A stretch of DNA of 64,000 bases from Shouchella clausii (GTDB lineage Bacteria; Bacillota; Bacilli; Bacillales; Bacillaceae_D): contig NZ_BCXJ01000005.1 in assembly GCF_001598215.1 (NCBI RefSeq), positions 496,001-560,000 on the forward strand, in the 5' to 3' direction. Shown here piece by piece: positions 43,049-51,822 of this stretch. Numbering within the stretch: position 1 is the stretch's first letter; every line of letters starts with the position of its first letter. The notes beneath the pieces are model-generated. The model worked only from the letters and a program-made list of their open reading frames with translations, was not told the origin of the DNA and made no database searches. Made by a program: the position numbers and the translations under genes.

Positions 43049-43552
43049 TTGAGCCAATTCTCACACTACAACGAAGACGGGCTTCCTAAAATGGTTGACA
43101 TCTCCTCTAAATCAGCAACAAGTCGAACTGCGACAGCAGAATGCCGCGTCCGGATTTCGAACCACCTTTACGAGGCGATCCATGAACAATCATTAAAAAA
43201 AGGCAACCCTTTGCCAGTTGCCCAAGTAGCAGGAATCATGGCCGCCAAGAAGACGGCTGAGTGGATTCCAATGTGTCACCCCATCCTCATCCAAGGGACA
43301 GACCTTTCTTTTAAGTATGAACCAGTTAAAGACGGCTACATGCTCGTGATTGGCGCAACTGTGACCGTTGACGGCAACACAGGCGTTGAAATGGAAGCAT
43401 TAACAGCTGTTACAGCTGCTGCGCTGACTTTTTACGATATGTGCAAAGCGGTCGATAAAAGCATGGTGATTGAAGAAACGTTGCTTGTCAAAAAAACAGG
43501 CGGCAAAAACGGTGACTTTTACCACCCACGCAGACGAGAAAAAATGGATTAG
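43049..43552 (+). CDS. moaC: Cyclic pyranopterin monophosphate synthase
   Basis: 167 aa. MoaC landmarks KMVDIS, AGIMAAKKTAEWIPMCHPI, GVEMEALTAV and DMCKAVDK with catalytic Lys. It works after MoaA to form cPMP. TTG at 43049 is chosen: GAAGGAG is 8 nt upstream and the protein then begins MSQFSHYNE like other MoaC proteins; GTG at 43040 would overlap the ribosome site. Confidence 0.95.
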   Translation: MSQFSHYNEDGLPKMVDISSKSATSRTATAECRVRISNHLYEAIHEQSLKKGNPLPVAQVAGIMAAKKTAEWIPMCHPILIQGTDLSFKYEPVKDGYMLVIGATVTVDGNTGVEMEALTAVTAAALTFYDMCKAVDKSMVIEETLLVKKTGGKNGDFYHPRRREKMD

Positions 43553-43572
43553 GATTGCCCCTAATCCATTTT
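43541..43572. terminator. Bidirectional terminator moaC/hpaB-like
   Basis: A 13-bp stem, AAAATGGATTAGG/CCTAATCCATTTT, flanked by A- and T-runs, between convergent genes. Confidence 0.9.
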
Positions 43573-45000
43573 TTTCAAAAAGGTTTGCACCCATTCCACG
43601 TACTTCCGTTTTTCACAATCTGAAAAATGGTAAAGACCAGAAGCGACACGAACTGGATCACCGAAAAAATAACGTTCGTACAACATTTGCCGTGAGCCAA
43701 ATTCGCTAATGCTTAGATCGCGAGCAAGGCGGAGCAATTTCGTTTTTTCCTTCGCGCTCGTATATTCTCCGCGCATAAAACGTTCTAATCTCCCGGCGAT
43801 CGGCGAGGCAAAATCCTTTTTGCTTGGCGCCGAGATGAAGTGGCTTGCGCCAAGCAATTGAATGATCTCAATCAAGCGCGGGTACGTCATTTGAAAATAA
43901 CACGCACTAGCTTTTAGCGGTTCTAACTTCGGTACCATTATATTGTACTCATTTGCTTGCGCTTGCGTTTCTGCTGAGTAAACAAATCCACGCATTGCTT
44001 CAAGAGCCACAATTACTTCTGATACTTTCCCTTGCACATGAGTGTGCTGGCCGATATCCAGTGTATCGACAAGCGCTTGGGCAATGCCGAGCAGCCACTC
44101 CGTTTTAACGATTTGCCTGTTCGCCGCCTGATACAGCAAAAATGCTTCAATGCCTGTTCTAGCAAAGAGCTGGCTCATTAGCCATTCATTTCTATACATA
44201 AATATCCGTTCCCACGGGACAAAGACATGGTCGAACACGACAACTGCATCGCCCTCTTCAAGAGTAGCTGATAAAGGGTAGTCAAACCGCGTTTCTTTGT
44301 CAAAAGAAGGCCTGCTTAAAAATATGAGCCCTTCTGCATCTGAAGGGACAGTGCAGCCAAACAAATAATCGCTATCGACAAATGCAGCTGATGGAAGGAC
44401 TAGAAGTTCGTCAGTAATCCCCCCTTGTGTTGCCAAAAGCCGCGCTCCGTCTATCACGACTCCCTTTTCGTTTTCCTCGACAATTTTTGCAGCAACTGGC
44501 TGCTCTACGCTTTCTCCGTCAGGATAAAATGGCTTCCTGCTAATTGAAGGATTGACAAACGTGTGCGTAAACGTGTAGTCGTTCTTTACAGCTCGTTCAT
44601 AAATGGATTGTATGCTTTCCCCATACTCTTTTCCATCTTCAGCAAAGAAATCTTTTGCCCCTGCCATAATCGCAATCATTGTATTCACATATTCAGGAGA
44701 ACGGCCTAGTACGCCTAAAGTTGATTGTGCCCACAATTGAGTCGCTTTCCTGCGCTTCGCTAAATCTGCTTTTGTGCGTGGGATTTCAAAAGAAAAATTA
44801 GAGTTTTTGTCGCTTGCTTGCAAAATATCCCCGTGGGCATCGTCCAGCACCATATCGTACAAGCTCGCTTTTGCTTCTAACACTGCCTTAAAAGCAGGAT
44901 GTTCTGTACTTTTCCCTTTTACGCATTCACCATCAATCCAAATTGTGCTTTCTAGTTGGGCAATTCGCTTTAAATATTCAGCACCAGTCGCCATTGCCAT
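43561..45000 (-). CDS. hpaB: 4-hydroxyphenylacetate 3-monooxygenase-type flavoprotein (HpaB family)
   Basis: 479 aa, full length. Acyl-CoA-dehydrogenase-like fold: RRKATQLWAQSTLGVLGRSPEY, FVNPSISRKPFYPDG, GVVIDGARLLATQG and FDHVFVPWERIF are typical. It uses reduced flavin from a separate reductase to hydroxylate phenols. No HpaC reductase lies adjacent, so the reductase must be elsewhere. Monocistronic; AAGGAGG precedes ATG. Confidence 0.9.
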   Translation of the reverse strand: MAMATGAEYLKRIAQLESTIWIDGECVKGKSTEHPAFKAVLEAKASLYDMVLDDAHGDILQASDKNSNFSFEIPRTKADLAKRRKATQLWAQSTLGVLGRSPEYVNTMIAIMAGAKDFFAEDGKEYGESIQSIYERAVKNDYTFTHTFVNPSISRKPFYPDGESVEQPVAAKIVEENEKGVVIDGARLLATQGGITDELLVLPSAAFVDSDYLFGCTVPSDAEGLIFLSRPSFDKETRFDYPLSATLEEGDAVVVFDHVFVPWERIFMYRNEWLMSQLFARTGIEAFLLYQAANRQIVKTEWLLGIAQALVDTLDIGQHTHVQGKVSEVIVALEAMRGFVYSAETQAQANEYNIMVPKLEPLKASACYFQMTYPRLIEIIQLLGASHFISAPSKKDFASPIAGRLERFMRGEYTSAKEKTKLLRLARDLSISEFGSRQMLYERYFFGDPVRVASGLYHFSDCEKRKYVEWVQTFLKKMD

Positions 45001-45105
45001 ATCAACGCCTCCTTAGACGCTATTAGCCTATGCGACGGACAAAATGGAGGTGTATAACGAAATGGGCCCAGGTAAAAACTAACTAAATAGAGAGGAGTGA
45101 CTGCG

Positions 45106-45909
45106 ATGCCTGAGATGCCTGAAATGGCCACCTATCAAAAATGGCTCACCCGTACTGTAGTTGGCCAAATGATCACGGACATAGAGGTGAACCGAGAGAA
45201 ATCCATCAATGTGCCTGTCGTCGATTTTAAGTCAGCGTTACAACATCAGACTGTTACGGAAGTCTCACGACGAGGTAAACAGTTGCTCTTCCACTTGGCG
45301 AACGGGCAAATGCTTTTGCTTCATTTAATGCTAGGTGGGTGGCTGTATTGGGGGACAGAGGAAGATGCGCCAGATCGAACCAAACAAGTGATTCTCTCCT
45401 TTTCACTACACAACCTTTATTTTATCGGGCTACGCCTCGGCTACCTTCACCTCCATGACCAACAGTCTGCTAAGCGCGTTCTTGCTAAGCTTGGCCCAGA
45501 AGCAAGTGGCGTTAACGCTGACGATTTTAAGGCCATTGCCGAGCATAAGCGTACGATGGTAAAACCTTTTTTAACCAACCAAGCCTATCTTTCTGGGATT
45601 GGCAATTGCTATGCAGATGAAATTTGTTTTCATGCTAAGTTAATCCCTTTACGGACAATCGACTCCCTCTCTTCCAAGGAATTAGAGGCACTGTACCAAG
45701 CAATCGCACCGACGCTGCAAGCGGCTGCCGATGCCGGCGGCTATATGAGCCACCCTTTTACTGCTTTCGATCGGTTGACAGGCGGCATGGACAGTAAACT
45801 TCGTGTGTATGATCGTGAAGGCAAAGCATGCTTCCGTTGCGGCAACCTCATTATTCGTCAGGAAGTATCAAAGAAAAACGTGTTTTTTTGTCAAGTTTGC
45901 CAACATTAG
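45106..45909 (+). CDS. Fpg/Nei-family DNA glycosylase
   Basis: 267 aa. The catalytic N-terminus Pro-Glu is kept (MPEMPEM), followed by the beta-sandwich with Lys at the RGKQLLF strand, the H2TH region (FLTNQAYLSGIGNCYADEI) and a C-terminal zinc finger CFRCG...CQVC. It removes oxidised bases and nicks DNA. It departs from strict Fpg in several places, so the exact lesion is open. ATG at 45106 with GGAG upstream. Confidence 0.88.
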   Translation: MPEMPEMATYQKWLTRTVVGQMITDIEVNREKSINVPVVDFKSALQHQTVTEVSRRGKQLLFHLANGQMLLLHLMLGGWLYWGTEEDAPDRTKQVILSFSLHNLYFIGLRLGYLHLHDQQSAKRVLAKLGPEASGVNADDFKAIAEHKRTMVKPFLTNQAYLSGIGNCYADEICFHAKLIPLRTIDSLSSKELEALYQAIAPTLQAAADAGGYMSHPFTAFDRLTGGMDSKLRVYDREGKACFRCGNLIIRQEVSKKNVFFCQVCQH

Positions 45910-45989
45910 CGCTTCGTTTCGTGTAACGCTTGTCACAAAAATCTGCCTGTACTTCTTGAATGAGATGTGGTAAAGTGTCCTACGGTAAC

Positions 45990-46030
45990 AACGCAGTTCG
46001 AAACCTTCCTGCGTTATCTAAACGAAGGAG
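45990..46030 (+). promoter_or_regulatory. PreQ1-like H-type pseudoknot sequestering the Shine-Dalgarno
   Basis: Stem P1 AACGCAG (45990-45996) pairs with CTGCGTT (46009-46015). Loop TTCGAAA is followed by CCTTC (46004-46008), which can pair with GAAGG (46024-46028) in the Shine-Dalgarno of the queuosine-precursor transporter. The A-rich linker ATCTAAAC lies between. Order and sizes match the class I preQ1 riboswitch fold, translational type. The nucleotide consensus is only partly met. Confidence 0.6.
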
Positions 46031-46040
46031 ATTTTGCATT

Positions 46041-46727
46041 ATGCCGACAGAGTTATATGGGTTTATTTTCGCCCTCATCAATTTTTTATTGCTTGTCCTT
46101 TTTTATAAAGTATTTGGCAAGACTGGCATGATTTGTTGGATCGGGTTTGCTACTATCCTTGCCAATTTGCAGGTTGTAAAAACGGTTGAGTTGTTTGGGC
46201 TAATCGTGACGCTTGGAAATGTGATGTATGCGACTACATTCTTGGCCACTGATTTGCTAAATGAAAAACACGATAAACAAACGGCGAGGACGGCTGTATG
46301 GCTTGGTTTTGCCACTTTGTTCATTTCAACAGTCATTATGCAGTTCGTTGTCCATTTCCCGCCCCATAGCGAAGACTTAGCACAACAACACTTGGAATTC
46401 ATCTTTGACTTCGCACTTCGCATTGCCGCAGGCAGCCTTATTGCTTACTTAATTAGTAACCATTTGAATGTATACATTTTCGCTTTTTTCAAAAGGCTAT
46501 TCCCAAAGCCGTCGATGCTCTGGCTCCGCAATAGTGCCTCTAGTTTTATTGGCCAAGCCTTTGATACACTCATCTTTTGCTCGATCGCCTTCCTCGGTGT
46601 TTACTCGTTTGATATCTGGCTCGAAATTGCTTTCACCACTTACTTGATGAAATTTCTTGTCGCGTTGCTTGGCATCCCATTCATTTATTGGTTGAGAAGC
46701 ATTAAACCATTAGAGCTGATCAAGTAA
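46041..46727 (+). CDS. yhhQ: Queuosine precursor transporter (YhhQ/VUT family)
   Basis: 228 aa with about six membrane helices. The DUF165/VUT family pattern is visible: GNVMYATTFLATDLLNEKH and RNSASSFIGQAFDTLIFC. It imports queuine or pre-queuosine bases for tRNA modification. ATG at 46041, GAAGGAG 10 nt upstream; the upstream in-frame extension to 45960 is non-coding leader. The leader structure supports control by a queuosine precursor. Confidence 0.88.
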   Translation: MPTELYGFIFALINFLLLVLFYKVFGKTGMICWIGFATILANLQVVKTVELFGLIVTLGNVMYATTFLATDLLNEKHDKQTARTAVWLGFATLFISTVIMQFVVHFPPHSEDLAQQHLEFIFDFALRIAAGSLIAYLISNHLNVYIFAFFKRLFPKPSMLWLRNSASSFIGQAFDTLIFCSIAFLGVYSFDIWLEIAFTTYLMKFLVALLGIPFIYWLRSIKPLELIK

Positions 46728-46761
46728 AAAAACAGGACTCACTCAATTGTCCTGTTTTTTT
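46726..46761. terminator. Bidirectional terminator
   Basis: A 13-bp perfect stem, AAAAAAACAGGAC/GTCCTGTTTTTTT, with a 10-nt loop, between the convergent transporter and SIS genes. Confidence 0.92.
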
Positions 46762-46763
46762 AC

Positions 46764-47504
46764 TTACATATAGTGAATTTGATGTTTGTGCCGCTCCATC
46801 ATGGCTTCATTATACGCGTCGCCACCATCTAAGTTAGCACTGCGGAAGACTGGAACTTCACGCCCCGCATCTTCAAGTTGTTCAATCATTTTTAGAACGA
46901 TTGAATGAATGATAAAGCTGCCAACAATCGTTGAAGTCGGAGCGACCTTTTGCGACAACGATTTTACAGAAACAGCCGCGTCACCTGGCTCACCGTGGTT
47001 GTCAATCACCAAATCGCTTGCTTCAAACAACCGTTTCCCAGAAGAGTGACGGGACTCCACACTTTGAGAGTAGGAAACGTTGGTCAGCGCTATGACGGTC
47101 ATTCCTTTTTGTTTTGCTGCTATCGCCATATCGATCGCAACAGGATTTCTGCCAGACACCGAGTGGATAAACAACACATCGCCTTGTTTTACCGGCTTTG
47201 ATTCAAGCAAAAGATTTCCGTATCCTTCAAGCCGTTCCAATTTAGAAGTCAATGTGATCGGTTCAACATTCAGCATAAGCGCTGGGCTAAAAATTGGATT
47301 GAACAGTGCCAAGCCGCCGGCACGGTAAAAGGCATCTTCTGCAATAATGCCGGCATGGGAAGCGCCAAAAAGATAGAGTGACTTGCCTTCGTTAATGGCA
47401 TTGACCATGATATCAGCCGCTTTTTCGAGAACATCTTCCCCCTCTTCGACTGCTTGCTGTAAGAGACGGTTAACCGCCTCGTAATATTGCTCCACGTAAG
47501 ACAT
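46764..47504 (-). CDS. SIS-domain sugar-phosphate-binding protein
   Basis: 246 aa. SIS fold with LYLFGASHAGIIAEDAFYRAGG and IHSVSGRNPVAIDMAIAAKQKG as phosphosugar-binding loops. Members isomerise or bind phosphosugars. It is the last gene of the PTS operon and probably processes the phosphorylated sugar delivered by it. It lacks a DNA-binding domain, so it is not an RpiR regulator. Confidence 0.87.
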   Translation of the reverse strand: MSYVEQYYEAVNRLLQQAVEEGEDVLEKAADIMVNAINEGKSLYLFGASHAGIIAEDAFYRAGGLALFNPIFSPALMLNVEPITLTSKLERLEGYGNLLLESKPVKQGDVLFIHSVSGRNPVAIDMAIAAKQKGMTVIALTNVSYSQSVESRHSSGKRLFEASDLVIDNHGEPGDAAVSVKSLSQKVAPTSTIVGSFIIHSIVLKMIEQLEDAGREVPVFRSANLDGGDAYNEAMMERHKHQIHYM

Positions 47505-47518
47505 TGATTTCGTCCTCC

Positions 47519-48796
47519 TTAAGGAAAGAGTTTGGCAACTAAATCACCGATAAAAGACCAGAGCGAGAAATCGTTGCCGCCAAAAATCACAATCCAGTCT
47601 GACACCGTTCCGCTCAACACTGGTACAGAAAGGCCGACAAGTAAAATCATCACGACACCTGCCGTGGCTGACCCAGCAATGGCTCCTTTTAGCCCGCCAG
47701 TTGCGTTTCCAATAATAGCAGCCGTGCCAATTTCAAAAAAGCATGTAATGGTAAGAGGCACAATGACAAAGCTAAACAAACCGAGGCTGCCCGTCACGAA
47801 AATCGTTGCCACCGAGGTAATCATGGAAACAATAAACCCAATCAGTACAGCATTTGGGGCAAACGGAAACAAAATTGGCGCATCGAGTGCTGGAACGGCA
47901 TTTGGAATCCATTTTTGTGAAATCCCTTGGAATGCTGGAATAATTTCCGCAAGCATCATTCGTACACCTAGCAATAAGATCGTTAATCCAGCGCCAAACA
48001 AAATCCCTTGCATGAGGCTATAAATAAACAAGTTCTGTTCCGCTCCAAACGCTGTTGAAGCAGCGTCAAACCCGATAATAAGGGACACGACCATATAAAC
48101 AAAAAACATCGTAATCGAAGACGTGATGCTAATTTCACGCAAGAATTCGGTAGATTTAGGGAATTTTATTTCTTCCGACGATCTTCCTTTCGTGCCAAAC
48201 AGCATCCCCACCCAACCAGAAACAAGGGACAGGATCGTGGTCGGATGGCCAATGATAAAATCATCTGAACCCGTTACTTTGCGAATAAATGGGCGCAAAA
48301 GCGCGGGCGCTATAATAATATAGAGTGCTGTCATCAATGAAGCAAACAAGATTATTTGCGTATTGCTAAGAGCGTTTTCAACTCCAACTGCCACAAAGAT
48401 AAACGGAAACCAAAACAACATATGACCAGTTAAAAACACGTGTTTGATCTTCGTAAAGCGTGCGACAAGCAAATTAATGACGAAAGCAATGAGCATTGCG
48501 ATTCCGATTTGCGTCCCATATTGGCTTAAAATCGTATCAGACCCTAACGCAGGCGCTACTTCCGCTTCTTGGATGTCATACATTAAGTTAAAACCTTCTG
48601 TTAGCGGCGCAATCGAGCTTGTTAAAATATTTGTTCCCTGTGTTAAAATGACAACACCAATGATCGTTTTCGCCGTTCCTGAGACAACAGTCGAAAAATC
48701 TTTTTTCAACAACAACAAGCCAATCAATGCAATAAGCCCAAGAAAAATTGCTGGTTCCCGGATGATTTCAATAAAAAAGTTCATAACTCCTTGCAT
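47519..48796 (-). CDS. PTS EIIC component, ascorbate/Ula (SgaT) family
   Basis: 425 aa with about 11 membrane helices. SgaT/UlaA-type features are GTAKTIIGVVILTQGTNIL, the long loop GTKGRSSEEIKFPKSTEFLREIS and the re-entrant region near ALDAPILFPFAPNA. It moves the sugar across the membrane during phosphorylation. The substrate may not be ascorbate: no UlaG or UlaE-type gene is adjacent. Confidence 0.88.
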   Translation of the reverse strand: MQGVMNFFIEIIREPAIFLGLIALIGLLLLKKDFSTVVSGTAKTIIGVVILTQGTNILTSSIAPLTEGFNLMYDIQEAEVAPALGSDTILSQYGTQIGIAMLIAFVINLLVARFTKIKHVFLTGHMLFWFPFIFVAVGVENALSNTQIILFASLMTALYIIIAPALLRPFIRKVTGSDDFIIGHPTTILSLVSGWVGMLFGTKGRSSEEIKFPKSTEFLREISITSSITMFFVYMVVSLIIGFDAASTAFGAEQNLFIYSLMQGILFGAGLTILLLGVRMMLAEIIPAFQGISQKWIPNAVPALDAPILFPFAPNAVLIGFIVSMITSVATIFVTGSLGLFSFVIVPLTITCFFEIGTAAIIGNATGGLKGAIAGSATAGVVMILLVGLSVPVLSGTVSDWIVIFGGNDFSLWSFIGDLVAKLFP

Positions 48797-48839
48797 GGGA
48801 AACCCCCCTTTTTATGTTGGAAAGCAAAGCGGCCAAGGC

Positions 48840-49121
48840 TTAAGCCTTGATTTCCGCCGCTGCTTTTTCTTTGATCTCTGCCTTGTTGACAAAACTGTTA
48901 ATGATGACAACTGGTTTCCCAGCTGACTCCTGCAACTTTTCCCCTAACTCTTTGCTTGTGAAGATATAGTCCGCAGGCGTACTTTGCGCAGAAGCGACAT
49001 CTCCAGTAAACACATCGGCGTCTATGCCCAACTCTTTTAAAACACTTTCCAAGTTCATTTTTAGTACCATGGAAGAACCAAGGCCAAACCCACATACTGT
49101 CATAATTTTTAATTTGCTCAT
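48840..49121 (-). CDS. PTS EIIB component, Ula/Asc type
   Basis: 93 aa. The phospho-accepting Cys lies in TVCGFGLGSSMVLK at the N-terminus. It passes phosphate from EIIA to the incoming sugar. ATG at 49121 with AAGGAG upstream, 12 bp after the EIIA stop. Confidence 0.92.
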   Translation of the reverse strand: MSKLKIMTVCGFGLGSSMVLKMNLESVLKELGIDADVFTGDVASAQSTPADYIFTSKELGEKLQESAGKPVVIINSFVNKAEIKEKAAAEIKA

Positions 49122-49133
49122 ACGACTCACTCC

Positions 49134-49571
49134 TTATGAAATAATTTGATACGCGTCCTCGGCTGATTTTGCTTCACGCAGCTGACCGACTTTTTCTTCA
49201 TCAAGCAAAAGACGCGATAGCCTCTCAATCAAATGCAAATGGGACTCTGCTCCCGTTGCCGAAAATGAAAAGACAAGGTCAACTGGATCGTTCTCTTCAT
49301 TGCCAAACGGCACAGCCTCTTTTAAGATCGCTAACGAAACGGCATCCGTATGCACCGCCTCACTAGGTCGGGCGTGGGCAATCGCCATCCCAGGGCCAAT
49401 GACAATGTAAGGCCCGTTTTCTTTGACGGAATCAATCATTTGCTTGACATACTCTGAAGTTACCGCTCCTGACTTGACCAGCAAGGAACCTGATGCTTCA
49501 ATGGCCCTCTCCCAGTCTTCTGCTTGAACGCCAACCGCAACATGTTCTTTTTTTATTAGTTCTTCTGTCAT
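49134..49571 (-). CDS. PTS EIIA component, mannitol/fructose type
   Basis: 145 aa. The phospho-His is in GMAIAHARPSEAV and a second conserved His in ESHLHLIERLSRLL. The start ATG overlaps the stop of the regulator gene (ATGA), so expression is coupled to it. Confidence 0.92.
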   Translation of the reverse strand: MTEELIKKEHVAVGVQAEDWERAIEASGSLLVKSGAVTSEYVKQMIDSVKENGPYIVIGPGMAIAHARPSEAVHTDAVSLAILKEAVPFGNEENDPVDLVFSFSATGAESHLHLIERLSRLLLDEEKVGQLREAKSAEDAYQIIS

Positions 49572-51472
49572 GTTGCACTCTTCCTCCCAATCCATTTCGT
49601 TATAAGCTGCTCTCTTTTCTCTTGTGTTTCCAAATAGCGGAAAAGTTGCAAGAAATCCTGGTTATGTGCTTCTTTAATCGCAAGCACGATCACCACTTCC
49701 ACACGTTCAGGGTTAAAAGAGCCAAAATCAATTTCGTGTTCAAATATGGTCATGCTAATGCCTTCTTTAATGACATTTTCTGGTCCAGCATGGACAAACG
49801 CTACCTTTGGCAAGAACACCATGTACGTGCCATTCCGTTCCACAGACATAATCATTTCTTGTACATACCCTTGGCGGATGTAGCCGGCCTTGAGCAGCGG
49901 CGCTGCCGCCAGAGCAATGCTTTCCTTCCAGTCGCTCGTGTCGGCAGTATGAACCGTCTCATCAAAAAGCGTTGGCTCAACGGCTGAAGCATGGGCATAT
50001 ACTTGATTGAAACAAGCGAGCTGTTTGCGATTAATCATTTTTTGCGCTTCGTGCTGAATCGTCCGTTTGTCCTCGTCATTTAACAGTGGACTCACACGGA
50101 AAATTTTCGTGTCATTCCATTGTTTGATCGGCAGCTCTTGTGTGGTTAAGACAAAGTCGACATCACTTTCTTCAAGTGCTTTTTCTAAATCATCGGTGTT
50201 CACCACGTTAATTAAATGGAAACCAGGCTCAGCCTGTTGCAGTTTTGTGGTCAAAATGGAAGAAGTGGCAAGCCCCGTTGAACAAACGACAATCACAGTC
50301 GGCAAAAACCGTTTGCTTTTACTACGGTCAAAGCCAGCGCTCACATGCATCGTAATAAAAGCGACTTCCGCAGCTACAAGCGTATACCCCATATCCGCTG
50401 TAATTTGGTGGACCATTTCGTAAATGGCACGATACCGAACTTTAATTTCTTCCGTATACGGATTGTCAATGACAAGCCCTTGTTCAATCCGTAAAAAAGC
50501 CGCTTTCATGTGATAAACCAAGTCATTCATCAGTTTTTTGTCTTTTAACAAGTCGACTTGGAGAATAGTAGAAATTTGTTCGAGCAAATACGTGCAAAAA
50601 TCTTTTTCCTTCTGATAACTCTCCCCTAAAACGGCATCATTTTTATAGGAAACGACTTTGGCTTGTCCTAGCAGCGTGTTCAGAAATGCCTGCTCGTGCT
50701 CAGCAACACGGTTATCGCATAGCGCGGAAACAACTTCGCTTAATTCACCAAGGCGGTGTCCTGCTTCCCGCTCTTCCTGAGGAATATACACATAATGGCC
50801 GTGCAATATTCGCTCATACCACCAACAAAGAAAAATCGTCAATACACGCAAGGAGACCTCGCTATAAAACACTTGCCGATCCTCTTGGCAAGAACGAAGC
50901 CACCTATCAATTTGGCCGCGATCGCCATCCTTTTCACAATCAAACCAGCGTTCCACTCGCTCTAAGTCAACCTGTTTGTCTGTAAGCCAATGAAAAATGG
51001 CCCGTCGGATGCTCCGCTCTGTCCCATTCACAAAAAACCCTTTGCGAGCCTGCCTTGCCAGCTGCAAACCAAAACGGTCAAGTGTCTCCTCAATATCAGG
51101 TAAATATTTTTGAATACTTGACCGGCTTAAATGGAATTCATCCGCCAACTGTTGGATCGTTACTGTTTCATGCATAACAGCAAACAAGCTCATCATCGCA
51201 ATGTGAACATTTTTATCAAAAAAGACTTGATGGCCTTCAGCAATACGGAACAGTTCAGCACGCTTTTCCTCACCAACATGCAAAAATACGCCTTTGCCAG
51301 GCTCCCGTTTTAAGGGGGCACCTGCCTGTTTTAACATGTCATCAATCGCATCTAAGTCATAACGTATGGTGCGACCGCTAACATTTTGCCATTTCGCCAA
51401 AAACTCAATAGTGACATAGTGGTTGCTGCGGAGCAATTTCGTTAAAACGCTTTTTTGTCTGGACGATAACAT
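49568..51472 (-). CDS. PRD-type transcriptional activator of the PTS operon (BglG/MtlR-like)
   Basis: 634 aa. Two N-terminal helix-turn-helix segments (ITVEFLAKW-type and TVTIQQLADEFHLSRSSIQ), two PTS regulation domains in the middle, an EIIB-like domain with Cys in VVCSTGLATSS and a C-terminal EIIA-like domain with FVHAGPEN. The PTS would control its activity by phosphorylation at these sites. ATG at 51472 has AAGGG 8 nt upstream. It leads the operon it presumably regulates. Confidence 0.9.
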   Translation of the reverse strand: MLSSRQKSVLTKLLRSNHYVTIEFLAKWQNVSGRTIRYDLDAIDDMLKQAGAPLKREPGKGVFLHVGEEKRAELFRIAEGHQVFFDKNVHIAMMSLFAVMHETVTIQQLADEFHLSRSSIQKYLPDIEETLDRFGLQLARQARKGFFVNGTERSIRRAIFHWLTDKQVDLERVERWFDCEKDGDRGQIDRWLRSCQEDRQVFYSEVSLRVLTIFLCWWYERILHGHYVYIPQEEREAGHRLGELSEVVSALCDNRVAEHEQAFLNTLLGQAKVVSYKNDAVLGESYQKEKDFCTYLLEQISTILQVDLLKDKKLMNDLVYHMKAAFLRIEQGLVIDNPYTEEIKVRYRAIYEMVHQITADMGYTLVAAEVAFITMHVSAGFDRSKSKRFLPTVIVVCSTGLATSSILTTKLQQAEPGFHLINVVNTDDLEKALEESDVDFVLTTQELPIKQWNDTKIFRVSPLLNDEDKRTIQHEAQKMINRKQLACFNQVYAHASAVEPTLFDETVHTADTSDWKESIALAAAPLLKAGYIRQGYVQEMIMSVERNGTYMVFLPKVAFVHAGPENVIKEGISMTIFEHEIDFGSFNPERVEVVIVLAIKEAHNQDFLQLFRYLETQEKREQLITKWIGRKSAT

Positions 51473-51822
51473 CTTCATCACCCTTGCTGTAATCATATCT
51501 TGTGGCTGTCTGTAATTAAAGAGTGAAGTTTATCACAGTTGTGGCAAGAAAGTGATGGTTGTTGTCAAATAACTTTACATCTGCCAAGCCAAAGACAAGG
51601 GATTTTTAAGCTCTTGTTTTTAGAAGGAGTTGGCACAAAATAGTGTGCCCGTTTATACTAAAAAAAACCAAACTAGCTCCAATTGGTTTTTCGACTTAGC
51701 CCATGTAAGCGATTTGCAGGACTTATCCCTCTATTTACAGCTTTTCTGTAAAAAAATGAACATGAGGCTGTTCCCAAAATTTGCTTTGGGAACAGCCTCC
51801 GAATATCATAAATGGTTTAAAT
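51473..51822 (-). other. 350-bp gap with two hairpins
   Basis: No gene seen. A 15-bp perfect stem, GAGGCTGTTCCCAAA/TTTGGGAACAGCCTC, at 51764-51799 is followed on the minus strand by a T-run about 9 nt later and probably ends the oxidoreductase transcript. A weaker AAAACCAA/TTGGTTTT pair lies near 51660-51690. The PTS operon promoter must lie to the left, but I could not place it. Confidence 0.6.

Noticed and set aside
51764-51799. Insertion-sequence inverted end
   Set aside because: A single 15-bp palindrome with a 6-nt loop at a gene end and a T-run; no transposase, so terminator is simpler.
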